Origin: Streptomyces sp. NBC_00285
Lineage (GTDB): Bacteria; Actinomycetota; Actinomycetes; Streptomycetales; Streptomycetaceae
DNA: 64,000 nt
Direction of reading: 5' to 3'
NCBI RefSeq assembly: GCF_036174265.1
Contig: NZ_CP108055.1
Location: 3,844,001 to 3,908,000, forward strand
A program made the position numbers and the translations under genes. Numbering within the stretch: the first letter of the stretch is position 1; each line of letters starts with the position of its first letter. The notes under the pieces are model-generated. The model ran no database searches and was not told where the DNA came from. It saw only the letters and a list, made by a program, of their open reading frames with translations. Of this stretch, positions 1 through 8,572 are shown piece by piece.

Positions 1-544
1 GGGTCAGGATGATGCGGCTGACCTGCTTGGTCTGCAGCGCCTGCACCGCCTTGGCCATGGCGAGGTAGGTCTTGCCGGTACCGGCGGGGCCGATGCCGAA
101 GACGATCGTGTGCGTGTCGATCGCGTCGACGTACCGCTTCTGGTTGAGGGTCTTGGGGCGGATGGTGCGACCGCGCGAGGACAGGATGTTCTGCGTGAGC
201 ACTTCGGCCGGGGTCTCCTGGCCGTCACTCGTCCCGTTCTCGCTCGCTCGCAGCATGGCGATCGAGCGTTCCACTGCGTCCTCCGTCATCGGCTGTCCGG
301 TGCGGAGCACCAGCATCATCTCGTCGAACAGACGCTGGACGAGGGCGACGTCCGCCGCCTCACCTGTAGCGCTGATCTCGTTGCCCCGGACATGGATGTC
401 GGCCGCCGGGAAAGCCTGCTCTATGACGCGCAGAAGGGAGTCGCCGGATCCCAGGATCGAGACCATGGGGTGCTGGGCGGGGACCGTGAACTGTGCTCTC
501 GCCTGCCCCTGCGCGGGGCTGTGACCTGTGGGTGTCTGAGTCAT
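1..544 (-). CDS. phoH: PhoH family ATPase (partial, C-terminus outside window)
   Basis: About 181 N-terminal residues are visible; the gene runs off the left edge. The translation starts [10 protein letters not shown] Walker A motif, GPAGTGKT, lies near residue 150, followed by the [10 protein letters not shown] segment typical of the PhoH ATPase core. The first ~130 residues form a small, KH-like N-terminal region with [10 protein letters not shown], as in PhoH-like proteins. PhoH proteins are cytosolic P-loop ATPases linked to RNA metabolism. In Streptomyces the next gene is usually ybeY, which would lie outside the window. The ATG at 544 is chosen because it gives the normal PhoH N-terminus. 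Identification is strong; the precise substrate is unknown. Confidence 0.9.
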   Translation of the reverse strand, partial: MTQTPTGHSPAQGQARAQFTVPAQHPMVSILGSGDSLLRVIEQAFPAADIHVRGNEISATGEAADVALVQRLFDEMMLVLRTGQPMTEDAVERSIAMLRASENGTSDGQETPAEVLTQNILSSRGRTIRPKTLNQKRYVDAIDTHTIVFGIGPAGTGKTYLAMAKAVQALQTKQVSRIILT

Positions 545-787
545 GGGCCGGCGCTGAAGGCCTGCGGTTCCTCCTCGTCACGGCCGCACCACTGGAGGCG
601 GCCTCACGGTGTCAAGAGTACGTCGGTGCACTGACAACCCCGTAGGGCTTTTCGACGGTGAGGGCGCCCTCAATGCGGCGATGAGCCCTGCACGCTCCCC
701 CACACCCCGGGGAAGAATGCGCTCACTACCACGTGTGTTCGAAGCGGCGTCGGCCACGGGGGTCCGTACAGAGAAAGCAGGAAGACC

Positions 788-1504
788 GTGCTGTTGCGTC
801 TGCCCACGTCCCTGCCCGAGGCACAGGAGTGCCTGGCCGAGGGAGCGATACCCGTCGGCGGTGCCACGCTCGTGTGGGCCGCCTGGCAACGCGACGGCTT
901 CCCCGAACAGTCCGTGTCACTGCGCGAGGTACCGGAGGCGAACGTCCTCGACGCCGGGGCGGTCGGGGCCGCGGTCCTGCTGCACCGGATCGACGAGCGG
1001 GTGCCGGAGGTGCTGCGGCGGGCCGCGTCCGGCATCGGCACCGGGGCCGTGCGGCGGACCGCCACGGTGGGCGGGAACATCGTCGGCAGCACCCTGCGCT
1101 GTCTACTGCCCGCGGCGCTCGTCCTGGACGCCCGTGCGCGGGTGCTGGCGGCGGAGGGGCCGTTCGAGACCGACCTCGCCGAACTGCTCGCCAAGAAGCC
1201 GCTGTTGCTGAGCCTGCACTGGGACGAACCGCTGGTCAGCGGCTACCACAAGGGGGCCGAGGCCCCGGGCGGCCCGCCTCCGCTGGTCGTCGCCACGGCG
1301 GTGGACGCGGGCGCCCGTCCCCTGCTGCGCATCGCCGTCCGCGACGGCTACGACTTCCTGGACGAGAGCGTGCCCTGCGAGCCGGACGCGCGGAGCGTGC
1401 TCGACGCGTTGAGCGGAACGGCGATCGGGGCGCTCCCCGCCGGGGCCCGCGAGGCGGTCCGGGAACAGGTCACCTCGGTACTGGAGCGCGCGGCCGAGCG
1501 CTGA
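788..1504 (+). CDS. FAD-binding subunit of a molybdenum hydroxylase (orphan)
   Basis: A 238-residue protein resembling the medium (FAD) subunit of xanthine dehydrogenase or CO dehydrogenase. The N-terminal GGATLVW loop (residues 24-30) and the TATVGGNIVGS segment near residues 91-101 match the two FAD/pyrophosphate-binding signatures (family form TIGGNI). It is slightly shorter than usual (about 270-290 residues). Start is GTG. Neither a 2Fe-2S subunit nor a molybdopterin subunit is next to it, so its electron-transfer partner is unknown; it may have been retained for another FAD-dependent role. The reading frame is intact and codon bias is normal. Family assignment is good, function uncertain. 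Confidence 0.8.
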   Translation: MLLRLPTSLPEAQECLAEGAIPVGGATLVWAAWQRDGFPEQSVSLREVPEANVLDAGAVGAAVLLHRIDERVPEVLRRAASGIGTGAVRRTATVGGNIVGSTLRCLLPAALVLDARARVLAAEGPFETDLAELLAKKPLLLSLHWDEPLVSGYHKGAEAPGGPPPLVVATAVDAGARPLLRIAVRDGYDFLDESVPCEPDARSVLDALSGTAIGALPAGAREAVREQVTSVLERAAER

Positions 1505-1710
1505 CGCCGACCCGCCCACACGCGGCGCACCGGATCCGCGAGCCCGTCGCCACCGACGCCCGAAGCGGTCCGGCAAGCCCTCACAGCGACCGACCCGCTC
1601 GGCGGAGCGCTGATGTGGTCCGGACTCAGGCGTCGGTGTCCTCGGGGCCGCCACCCCGATGTGCCGTGGAGAAAGGCCGGTCGGCGGCGATGCGCTGCGG
1701 CCCCGGGCCC
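1505..1710. other. Intergenic region between convergent genes, no gene seen
   Basis: About 206 bases between the convergent ends of the FAD-subunit gene and the PfkB kinase gene. I see no credible coding frame; the frames here look like antisense shadows of the neighbours. No clear terminator hairpin was recognised. Confidence 0.4.
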
Positions 1711-2871
1711 TCAGGCCGATCTGCCGAACCCGATCGTCGGCACTGCCCGCCGCAGTGGCCAGCCCGGGGACTCCTCCTCCGGGATCAGGGCCGCGAGGAA
1801 CGCGTACCGTCGCAGGGCCGCCGGGTCCTGGGAGTCGACGGACTGGACCTTGCGCCACCAGGCGCCGATCTCGGACCAGCCCGGGGCGGACAGGGAGCCG
1901 CCGAACTCCTGGACGGAGAGCGCGGCGGTCAGGCCGGCGAAGGCCAGCCGGTCCGCGAGCGGCCAGCCCGCCAGGGTGCCGGTGACGAAGCCGGCCACGA
2001 AGACGTCCCCGGCACCGGTCGGGTCGAGCGCCTCGACCTCGATCGCCGGGACCTCGGCCGTCTCGCCGGTCCGCCGGTCCACGGCGTACGCGCCGTCCGA
2101 GCCGAGGGTGACCACGGCGAGCGGCACGTGGTCGGTGAGTGCGTGCGCGGCTTCCCGTGGGCAGGTGGCGCCGGTGTACCGCATGGCCTCCTCGGCGTTC
2201 GGCAGGAAGGCCTCGCAGTGTTCGAGGTCGGCCAGGCCCGCCAGGTCCCACGCCCCGGTCTCGTCCCAGCCGACGTCGGCGAAGATCCGGGTGCCGTGGC
2301 TCGCGGCCCGGGCGATCCAGGGTGCGCGTCTGCCCGGCTCCAGCGACGCCACCGCCGCACGCGCGCGGGGCGGGTGGTCGTCGGGGGCGCTCTCCTGGAG
2401 GAGCGCGGCTTCCGGGGGCGGTTCGTGGCCGTGGGAGACCATCGTGCGCTCGCCCTCGTAGGCCATGGAGACGGTGACCGGGGAGTGCCAGCCGGGGACG
2501 CTGCGGGACGGGGAGAGGTCGATGCCTTCTCCCTGTTCCAGCGCGTCCCAGCAGTACTCGCCGTAGTGGTCGTCGCCGAAGGCCGCGGCCAGCGAGGTGC
2601 GCAGCCCGAGGCGTGCCAGGGCGGTCGCCATGTTCGCCACACCGCCGGGGCTGGAGCCCATCCCGCGGGCCCAGGACTCGGTGCCGCGCACGGGGGCCGA
2701 GCCGAGCCCGGTGAAGACGATGTCGAGGAAGACGGTGCCGGTGAGATAGACGTCGCAGGGCGGATCGCCGGGTACGCGCACGGCTGCCAGGGGATCGACC
2801 CGGGCCTGGCACGGCCCGGTCTCTCCGAAGTGCGACGGTCCCTTTCCGGTGGACGCGTTGGACGCGATCAC
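1711..2871 (-). CDS. PfkB family carbohydrate kinase
   Basis: A 386-residue ribokinase-fold sugar kinase. It shows the N-terminal signature GGVANMATALARLG (from about residue 77) and the C-terminal PfkB signature DPTGAGDVFVAGF near residue 283, whose Asp is the catalytic base of the family. NAEE around residue 225 is also typical. Family members phosphorylate sugars or nucleosides with ATP; the substrate cannot be read from sequence. The first ~35 residues extend beyond the normal domain. Start is GTG with a good upstream AGGGAG. It lies 107 bp downstream of the glucarate dehydratase gene on the same strand, so it could be read through from that operon, but the known glucarate route needs no kinase. 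Confidence 0.85.
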   Translation of the reverse strand: MIASNASTGKGPSHFGETGPCQARVDPLAAVRVPGDPPCDVYLTGTVFLDIVFTGLGSAPVRGTESWARGMGSSPGGVANMATALARLGLRTSLAAAFGDDHYGEYCWDALEQGEGIDLSPSRSVPGWHSPVTVSMAYEGERTMVSHGHEPPPEAALLQESAPDDHPPRARAAVASLEPGRRAPWIARAASHGTRIFADVGWDETGAWDLAGLADLEHCEAFLPNAEEAMRYTGATCPREAAHALTDHVPLAVVTLGSDGAYAVDRRTGETAEVPAIEVEALDPTGAGDVFVAGFVTGTLAGWPLADRLAFAGLTAALSVQEFGGSLSAPGWSEIGAWWRKVQSVDSQDPAALRRYAFLAALIPEEESPGWPLRRAVPTIGFGRSA

Positions 2872-2978
2872 GGTGCGCTCCCTGACATGTTGCCGATCAG
2901 GCCAGTTTGCACCACAGCACCGACAACGTGTCGGCGGTCACGTCCGTGCCACGCCGGGACCACCGCCCGCCGGCCCCA

Positions 2979-4268
2979 TTACCAGCGCGGCACGCTCGGT
3001 GTGACCCAGTCCCGCTCGGCGACCCGCATCGCCGCCGCGTCGTCCCGTTCCCGCAGCGAACCGTCGTCGTCGAGCCACCGCTGGTGCAGGAACCGCACCT
3101 TGTCGTGGTCGAGCTCGACACCGAGGCCCGGCGCGTCGGAGACCGTGAGGGCCCCGCCCTCGAAGGTCAGCCGTTCGGTGAGCACGTCCTCCGACTGCCA
3201 CGGATAGTGCGAGTCGCAGGCGTGGTGGAGATCGGGCACGGTGGACGCGACGTGGGTCATGGCGGCCAGCGAGATCCCGAGGTGTGTGTTGGAGTGCATG
3301 GACACTCCGACCCCGAACGTCCGGCAGATCGCGGCGAGTTGCTGGGTGTTCCGCAGGCCGCCCCAGTAGTGGTGGTCGGAGAGCACCACCTGGACCGCGT
3401 CCCGGGCGAACGCCTCCTTGATCTCGGCGAAGGTCGTCACGCACATGTTGGTGGCCAGCGGCACGTCGGTCCCGGCGGACACCTGAGCCATGGCCGCGGT
3501 TCCGAGCGCGGGATCCTCCAGGTACTCCAGGAGGTCCCCGAGTTCCTGGGCCACCTTCAGGGAAGTCTCCACGCTCCAGGCCCCGTTGGGGTCGAGCCGC
3601 AGCGGGTGTCCGGGAAACGCCTCGGCCAGTGCCCGTACGGCCGCGATCTCCTCGTCCGGCGGGAAGACCCCGCCCTTGAGCTTGAAGGAGGTGAACCCGT
3701 ACCGCTGGGTGAACAGCCGGGCCTGCTCCACCACTCCGGCCGGATCGAGGGCCGCCCCCCAGTCGTCCTTCTCACAGGCCACGCCCTCAGGATGGTCGGC
3801 CCACTTGTAGAACAGGTAGGCGCTGTACTCGACGGCGCCTCGCACCTTGCCGCCGAGCAGTGCGTGCACGGGCAGGCCGAGTGCCTTGCCGAGGGCGTCG
3901 AGGCAGGCGACCTCGAATCCGGAGACGACGGACAACCGGAGCTTGTCGGCGGTCTGGACGCCCCGTAGCCCGCCGACGTCGACCTGACCGGAGACCCGGG
4001 AGGAATCGACGGCCACCTGGTCGGCGACCGTGAACAGCCCGTTCAGGTCGCTGACCTGACGGCCGATCAGCTTCTCCGCGAACGGCCGTGCCAGTTCCAG
4101 GTACTTGGTGTCGCCGTACGTCTCCCCGACCCCCGTGACCCCGTCGGCGGTCTCGACCTCGACGATCAGCCGGGGCGTGTACGGCTGGTGCACGCCCTGT
4201 GTGTTCAGCAGCGGCGGGTCGGCGACCAGGATCGGGGTCAGGCGGACGTCGGCGATCGTGAGGTTCAC
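2979..4268 (-). CDS. gudD: Glucarate dehydratase (enolase superfamily)
   Basis: A 429-residue enolase-superfamily protein of the mandelate racemase / glucarate dehydratase type. Visible signatures: FKLKGG (K-x-K base motif), RLDPNGAW (metal Asp), EYLEDPAL (metal Glu), ATNMCVTTF, SDHHYWGG, and SMHSNTHLGIS, with the His expected for the His-Asp dyad. The enzyme dehydrates D-glucarate to 5-dehydro-4-deoxyglucarate. The GTG start overlaps the stop of the upstream kdgD-like gene in a GTGA motif, so the two are translationally coupled. The neighbouring enzyme would consume the product, which supports the assignment over other acid-sugar dehydratases. An IclR regulator is divergent upstream. Confidence 0.9.
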   Translation of the reverse strand: MNLTIADVRLTPILVADPPLLNTQGVHQPYTPRLIVEVETADGVTGVGETYGDTKYLELARPFAEKLIGRQVSDLNGLFTVADQVAVDSSRVSGQVDVGGLRGVQTADKLRLSVVSGFEVACLDALGKALGLPVHALLGGKVRGAVEYSAYLFYKWADHPEGVACEKDDWGAALDPAGVVEQARLFTQRYGFTSFKLKGGVFPPDEEIAAVRALAEAFPGHPLRLDPNGAWSVETSLKVAQELGDLLEYLEDPALGTAAMAQVSAGTDVPLATNMCVTTFAEIKEAFARDAVQVVLSDHHYWGGLRNTQQLAAICRTFGVGVSMHSNTHLGISLAAMTHVASTVPDLHHACDSHYPWQSEDVLTERLTFEGGALTVSDAPGLGVELDHDKVRFLHQRWLDDDGSLRERDDAAAMRVAERDWVTPSVPRW

Positions 4269-5209
4269 AGCTGGGCTCCTACGAGGTCGAGTCCGGTGGT
4301 GAGCAGCGACCTGAGGTCCGCCAGGTCGGCGGGGGACGGGTCGGTGAGAGGTGCGCGCACGGGCCCCACCGGGCGTCCTCGCAGCCGTGCGGCCGCCTTC
4401 ACCAGGGACACGGCGTAGCCGGGCACCCGGTCGCGGAGTTCGACGAGCGGGACGTAGAAGTCGCGCAGCAGTTTCTCGACCGTGCCGTCGTCGCCGTCGC
4501 GCAGGGCGGTGAAGAAGGCGTTCGCGATCTCGGGGGCGAAGGCGTGGACGGCCGAGGAGTAGGCGGGGACGCCGACGGTGGCGTAGGCGCGGGCCTGGAT
4601 CTCGGCGGTGGAGGCGCCGTTGAAGAAGAGGAAGCCGTCGGGGGCGGCGAGGGTGAGGCGCTGGAGCCGGTCGAGGTCGCTGTGGCCGTCCTTGAGGCCG
4701 ATGACGCCGGGGATGGCGGCGACGCGCCTGAAGGCGTCCGCGCCGAAGGCGACCTGGCCTCGCTGGTAGGCGATGAGCGGCAGCCGTGTCCGGTGCGCGA
4801 TCTGCTCCAGCTGGGCGACCAGCCCGTCCTGCGGGGCGGCGACGAGGTAGTGCGGGAGGACGAGCAGGGCGTCCGCGCCCGCTTCCTCGGCGATCCGGGC
4901 GAAGCGAACGGCCTGGGCCCAGCCGTAGCCGGTCCCGGCGACGACGGGCAGCCGGCCGTCGGCCTCCTCGACGGTGATGGTGACAACCTGCCGGTACTCG
5001 TCCTCGTCGAGTGAGAAGAACTCGCCGGTGCCGCAGGCCGGGAAGACGGCTCCGGGGCCGGTGGCGATCTGGGCGGCGACGTGCGTGCGGAAGCCGTCCG
5101 GGTCGAGGGTGCCGTCGTCGTGGAAGCTCGTGAGCGGGAACGACAGCACGCCGTGTGTCATGCCGTCTCGCAGTCGTCGGGCCGTGTCCGGATCGAGGGC
5201 CACCCTCAC
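4265..5209 (-). CDS. kdgD: 5-dehydro-4-deoxyglucarate dehydratase (DapA family)
   Basis: A 314-residue TIM-barrel protein of the DapA/NAL superfamily. The Schiff-base lysine is in GVIGLKDG (Lys173) and the catalytic Tyr is in LIAYQRG (Tyr148); PACGTGEFFSL replaces the GTTGE loop, as in KDG dehydratases. It converts 5-dehydro-4-deoxyglucarate to 2,5-dioxopentanoate with loss of CO2 and water. A dioxopentanoate dehydrogenase is needed next but none is nearby. Start is GTG with GGGAG just upstream. First gene of a probable operon with gudD, facing an IclR gene. Confidence 0.88.
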   Translation of the reverse strand: MRVALDPDTARRLRDGMTHGVLSFPLTSFHDDGTLDPDGFRTHVAAQIATGPGAVFPACGTGEFFSLDEDEYRQVVTITVEEADGRLPVVAGTGYGWAQAVRFARIAEEAGADALLVLPHYLVAAPQDGLVAQLEQIAHRTRLPLIAYQRGQVAFGADAFRRVAAIPGVIGLKDGHSDLDRLQRLTLAAPDGFLFFNGASTAEIQARAYATVGVPAYSSAVHAFAPEIANAFFTALRDGDDGTVEKLLRDFYVPLVELRDRVPGYAVSLVKAAARLRGRPVGPVRAPLTDPSPADLADLRSLLTTGLDLVGAQL

Positions 5210-5211
5210 TC

Positions 5212-5252
5212 ATCTCCCTATGTAGATGGCATCCACGTATGAAGATGGAGAT
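5212..5252. promoter_or_regulatory. Candidate IclR operator in the kdgD/iclR divergent region
   Basis: An inverted repeat ATCTCC (5212-5217) / GGAGAT (5247-5252) flanks an imperfect direct repeat TGTAGATGGCATCC (5221) and TGAAGATGGAGATT (5240). It lies between the divergent kdgD and IclR starts, where an IclR protein controlling both would bind. The palindrome is seen; binding is inference. Confidence 0.4.
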
Positions 5253-5318
5253 TAGGTACGCGAACCGTTCTCGTCAATGGTTCGGCGCGAGGTTTGGCGG
5301 GCCGATTACGATCGGCGC

Positions 5319-6122
5319 ATGTCGGAGACAGGGGGCGAACGCCCGGAGAGCGCTGGCGTCCGCGAGGTGAAGTCGGCGGCCCGCACGGTCGAGCTCCTCG
5401 AACTGCTGGCGGCGCGCGGCGACCGGCCGGCCCGGCTGCAGGAACTCGCCGCCGCGCTGGAAGTGCCACGCAGTTCGATGTACGCGCTGCTCCAGACCCT
5501 GATCTCGCGCGGCTGGGTCCGCACCGACAGCACCGGCTCGCTCTACGGCATCGGCATCCACGCCCTGCTCACCGGCACCAGCTACCTGGACTCCGACCCG
5601 CAGGTCCGGGCCGTACGGCCCTATCTCGACGAGGCGTCCCAGGCGCTGGGCGAGACGGTCCACCTGGGGCGGCTCGACGGCCGGGACGTGGCGTATCTGG
5701 CGACCCGCGAGTCGCACGAGTACCTGCGGACCATCAGCAGGGTGGGCCGCAGGCTGCCCGCGCACGTGGGTGCGCTGGGCAAGGCGCTGCTGGCCGAGCG
5801 GCCCGACGAAAGGCTGCCCGAGGGGCCGTACGAGGCACTCACTCCGAACTCCCACACCACCCGCGACTCCCTGCTGGCCGACCTCGCCGAGGTGCGCGCA
5901 CGGGGCTACGCGGTCGACCGCGAGGAGGGCGTCCTCGGGATCGTCGGCTTCGGCTTCGCCCTGCGCTACGACTCCCCCGCCCAGGACGCCGTCAGCTGCT
6001 CGGTCCCGGTCGCCCGCCTCACGCCGGAACACGAACGGCAGATCATCACGGTGATGCGGGAGATCAGGAGCAAGATCGAGGCGACGGCACGGGGCGCGGG
6101 GGGCGCGCCGAACTGGCGTTAG
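5319..6122 (+). CDS. IclR family transcriptional regulator
   Basis: A 267-residue IclR protein. The N-terminal winged helix-turn-helix covers AARTVELLELLAARG to LYGIGIHALLTG (about residues 16-85), with LQELAAALEVPRSSMYALLQTL as the recognition part. The C-terminal effector domain (about residues 95-260) contains GETVHLGRLDGRDVAYLA and GYAVDREEGVLGIVGFG, typical of IclR. It faces the glucarate operon and is the likely repressor or activator of it, with a sugar acid as probable ligand. I chose the ATG at 5319; an in-frame ATG at 5277 exists but adds 14 residues not typical of the family. No clear ribosome site precedes it, so it may be leaderless. Confidence 0.88.
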   Translation: MSETGGERPESAGVREVKSAARTVELLELLAARGDRPARLQELAAALEVPRSSMYALLQTLISRGWVRTDSTGSLYGIGIHALLTGTSYLDSDPQVRAVRPYLDEASQALGETVHLGRLDGRDVAYLATRESHEYLRTISRVGRRLPAHVGALGKALLAERPDERLPEGPYEALTPNSHTTRDSLLADLAEVRARGYAVDREEGVLGIVGFGFALRYDSPAQDAVSCSVPVARLTPEHERQIITVMREIRSKIEATARGAGGAPNWR

Positions 6123-6311
6123 CCGCACCGGAAAAGGCGCTCGTCTGCCCGGTATCACCCGCCCCAAACGGGACGTGAGACAGATCACGCCACCCGGGCT
6201 TCTTCCGCAACCGTGTGCTTGATACAAATTCTTCGCGCGTTCCTGTCCGTCGACGGCCTGCGCCCCACCCCCTTCTTGAGCCGCTTCTTTTCGCATGCCC
6301 TGGGAACGCCC
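6123..6311. other. Intergenic region, no gene seen
   Basis: Roughly 190 bases between the IclR gene and the chosen start of the MFS gene. An in-frame GTG at 6213 could extend the MFS protein by 33 residues but has no ribosome-binding site. No terminator or operator was recognised. Confidence 0.4.
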
Positions 6312-7499
6312 GTGTTCGCCCCTCGCACCACCCTGCCCTGGCCCCTCGTCGCCCTCTTCACGGCCGGGTACCTCGCCCCCTACCTCCTGCCCACCACCGT
6401 CGGAAGACTCGACTCGGGGCTTTCGCTGACCGCCACCGAGGCGGGCGCCGTCGGCAGCGCGCTGCTGCTGAGTTCGGCGGCCGCCGGCTTCCTGCTCGCC
6501 TCCCGAGTCGACCGCATCGGACCCCGCACACTGGCCCGCGTCGGCCTCACCCTCGCCGTCCTCGGCTACGGCGGCGCCGCCCTCGCCCACGCCGTCCCGG
6601 CCGTCGTCGCGGGCGCCCTGATCGGCGGTTTCGGATCCGGTACGTCGACGGCGGTGGCCGCCACCGGCATCGCCGCCCAGCCGGACCCGCACCGTACGAC
6701 CACCGTCGGCCTCCTCTGCGTCTCCGCGCTCGCGGGCGCCGTCTACCTCACCGTGCCCCACCTGGGCCCCGGCCACGGCCAGCCCCTCGCCGCGATCGCC
6801 CTCACCGCGCTCGCCGTGTGGCCGCTGACGGGCCGTCTCCCCCTGCGCACGGCCCCCGTCCGCAGCCGGGACACCGGCACCCCGCTCCCCCATCTCCGCG
6901 CCGGTCTCCTCCTCGCCGTCGCGCTCCTGTGCTGGTCCCTCGCCCAGAACGCCCTCTGGGGCGTCAGCGGCCGCATCGGCCTCACCCAGGCCCACCTCTC
7001 CGAGACCACGGTCGGCGCGGTCTTCGCGATCGCGCTCGGCACGGGACTGCTGGGCGTCGTCGGAGCGGGCGCGCTCGGCCCACGGCTCGGCCGCGCCCTG
7101 CCCATCGGCGGCGGAACGGTCCTGATCGCCGTCTGCATCACCCTCAGCGCCTCCGCGAACGACCTGACGTCCTTCGCGGCAGGCGAGATCGCCTGGAACA
7201 CGCTCTACCCGATCGTCCTGTCGTACCTCATCGGCCTCGCCGCCTCCCTCGACCCCCGCGGCCGTTGGGCGGTCCTGGTCGGCTCGGCGTCGTCGCTGGG
7301 CACGGCGGCGGGCCCGCTGACCGGCAGCCTGCTCGCGGCCCAGGCCGGCTTCCCGGCGATGGGCACGGTCCTGGCGGCGGGCCTACTGGTGATCGCCGTA
7401 CCGATGACGGCGGTGGCGACGGGTGCCGGGCGCCGGACCTTGCCGGTGGTGGAAATCCAGGTGGAAACCCAGGTGTACGACAAAGCAACGGCGGCGTAA
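6312..7499 (+). CDS. MFS family membrane transporter
   Basis: A hydrophobic ~395-residue protein with about 12 predicted membrane segments in two halves. The loop SRVDRIGPRTLARVGL after the second segments matches the MFS motif A region. It lacks the long N-terminal domain of sugar permeases and resembles small drug or metabolite MFS proteins. The GTG at 6312 is preferred because GGGAA lies 5 bases upstream. It is 189 bp downstream of the IclR gene, so it could serve uptake of sugar acids, but nothing in the sequence proves a substrate. The 3' end faces the deaminase gene across a repeat. Confidence 0.75.
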   Translation: MFAPRTTLPWPLVALFTAGYLAPYLLPTTVGRLDSGLSLTATEAGAVGSALLLSSAAAGFLLASRVDRIGPRTLARVGLTLAVLGYGGAALAHAVPAVVAGALIGGFGSGTSTAVAATGIAAQPDPHRTTTVGLLCVSALAGAVYLTVPHLGPGHGQPLAAIALTALAVWPLTGRLPLRTAPVRSRDTGTPLPHLRAGLLLAVALLCWSLAQNALWGVSGRIGLTQAHLSETTVGAVFAIALGTGLLGVVGAGALGPRLGRALPIGGGTVLIAVCITLSASANDLTSFAAGEIAWNTLYPIVLSYLIGLAASLDPRGRWAVLVGSASSLGTAAGPLTGSLLAAQAGFPAMGTVLAAGLLVIAVPMTAVATGAGRRTLPVVEIQVETQVYDKATAA

Positions 7500-7506
7500 G
7501 GCTTTT

Positions 7507-7540
7507 AGGGGCGCGGGGAACTGCGCGACCGGCCACGACG
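7507..7540. repeat. Interspersed 34-nt repeat, copy 1
   Basis: AGGGGCGCGGGGAACTGCGC and the following GACC-GGCCACGACG match copies at 20689, 28838 and, more weakly, 34650. It fills the gap between two convergent gene ends. Confidence 0.7.
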
Positions 7541-7562
7541 CACCCGCGGACGAGAACGCACC

Positions 7563-8552
7563 TCAGAACTCGTACGCGTCGACTTCCGCCAGATACCGAG
7601 CCCGCAGCTCCTCGTCGTGCTCCAGGAAGGACGCGAGGAAGGAGTTGCGGGCAAGCTCCCGCAACCGCTCCTCGCCCAGCCCCAGCGCCGAGCGCACCGC
7701 GTCGAAGTTGTCCCCCGCGTACCCGCCGAAGTACGCGGGGTCGTCGGAGTTCACCGTGCACATCAACCCGGCGTCCAGCATCGCCGGCAACGGATGATCG
7801 GCGAGCACATCCACCGTCCGAAGCCGCACGTTGGACAAGGGACACAGGGTCAGCGGCACTCGGTCCCGCACCAGCCGCGCGACCAGTTCCGGTGACTCCA
7901 TGCACCGCAGCCCGTGGTCGATCCGCTCCACGCCGAGCACGTCCAGCGCCTCGACGACGTACTCCGGCGGCCCCTCCTCGCCCGCGTGCGCGACCCGCCG
8001 CAGGCCCAGCGCGGCGGCGGCCTCGTACACCTCGCGGAACTTCACCGGCGGGTGTCCCACCTCGGCGGAGTCGAGTCCGACGCCGACGATCCGGTCGAGG
8101 TGGGGCTTCGCGGCCTCCAGCGTCGCGAGGGCCGACTCGGCGGACTCGTCCCGCAGGAAGCACATGATCAACTGTGTGGTGACGCCGTGGTTCTCCGCGC
8201 TGCTGCCCAGCGCCCGCCACAGCCCCTCGACGACCGTCCCCATGTCCACGCCCCGCGCGATGTGTGCCTGCGGGTCGAAGAAGATCTCCGCGTGCCGCAC
8301 CCCCTGCGCGGCGGCCCGGGCGAGATACGCGTTGGCAAGGTCCTCGAAGTCCCGCTCGGTGCGCAGGACGGCCATGAGCTCGTAGTACAGGTTCAGAAAG
8401 GACTGGAGGTCCTCGAACCGGTAGGCCTTGCTCAGCGCGTCCGCGTCGACGTAGGGCAGGTCGACGCCGTTGCGCTCGGCCAGCTCGAATGCGAGCTCCG
8501 GCTCCAGGGTGCCTTCGATGTGCAGGTGCAGTTCAGCTTTGGGGATGGACAT
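7563..8552 (-). CDS. Adenine/adenosine deaminase family protein
   Basis: A 329-residue amidohydrolase. The metal-binding ELHLHIEG is at residues 7-14 (His9, His11), HAGEEG carries the third metal-site His with its catalytic Glu, RIDHGLR the next His and VNSDDPAYFGGY the metal Asp pair. The SDDPAYFGGY form is, from memory, characteristic of adenine deaminases (Aah1/Ade type) rather than adenosine deaminases, which carry a TDDP-type variant. It therefore probably makes hypoxanthine from adenine in purine salvage, with adenosine as an alternative substrate. Length is normal. The gene stands alone; its 3' end faces the MFS gene across a repeat. Confidence 0.85.
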   Translation of the reverse strand: MSIPKAELHLHIEGTLEPELAFELAERNGVDLPYVDADALSKAYRFEDLQSFLNLYYELMAVLRTERDFEDLANAYLARAAAQGVRHAEIFFDPQAHIARGVDMGTVVEGLWRALGSSAENHGVTTQLIMCFLRDESAESALATLEAAKPHLDRIVGVGLDSAEVGHPPVKFREVYEAAAALGLRRVAHAGEEGPPEYVVEALDVLGVERIDHGLRCMESPELVARLVRDRVPLTLCPLSNVRLRTVDVLADHPLPAMLDAGLMCTVNSDDPAYFGGYAGDNFDAVRSALGLGEERLRELARNSFLASFLEHDEELRARYLAEVDAYEF

Positions 8553-8572
8553 CAGGGCATCGTACGGCGGCT

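Noticed and set aside
2979..5213. A single 744-residue fusion of glucarate dehydratase and its upstream region
   Set aside because: The upstream part is an out-of-frame reading of the kdgD gene; both enzymes are complete separately with a GTGA overlap.
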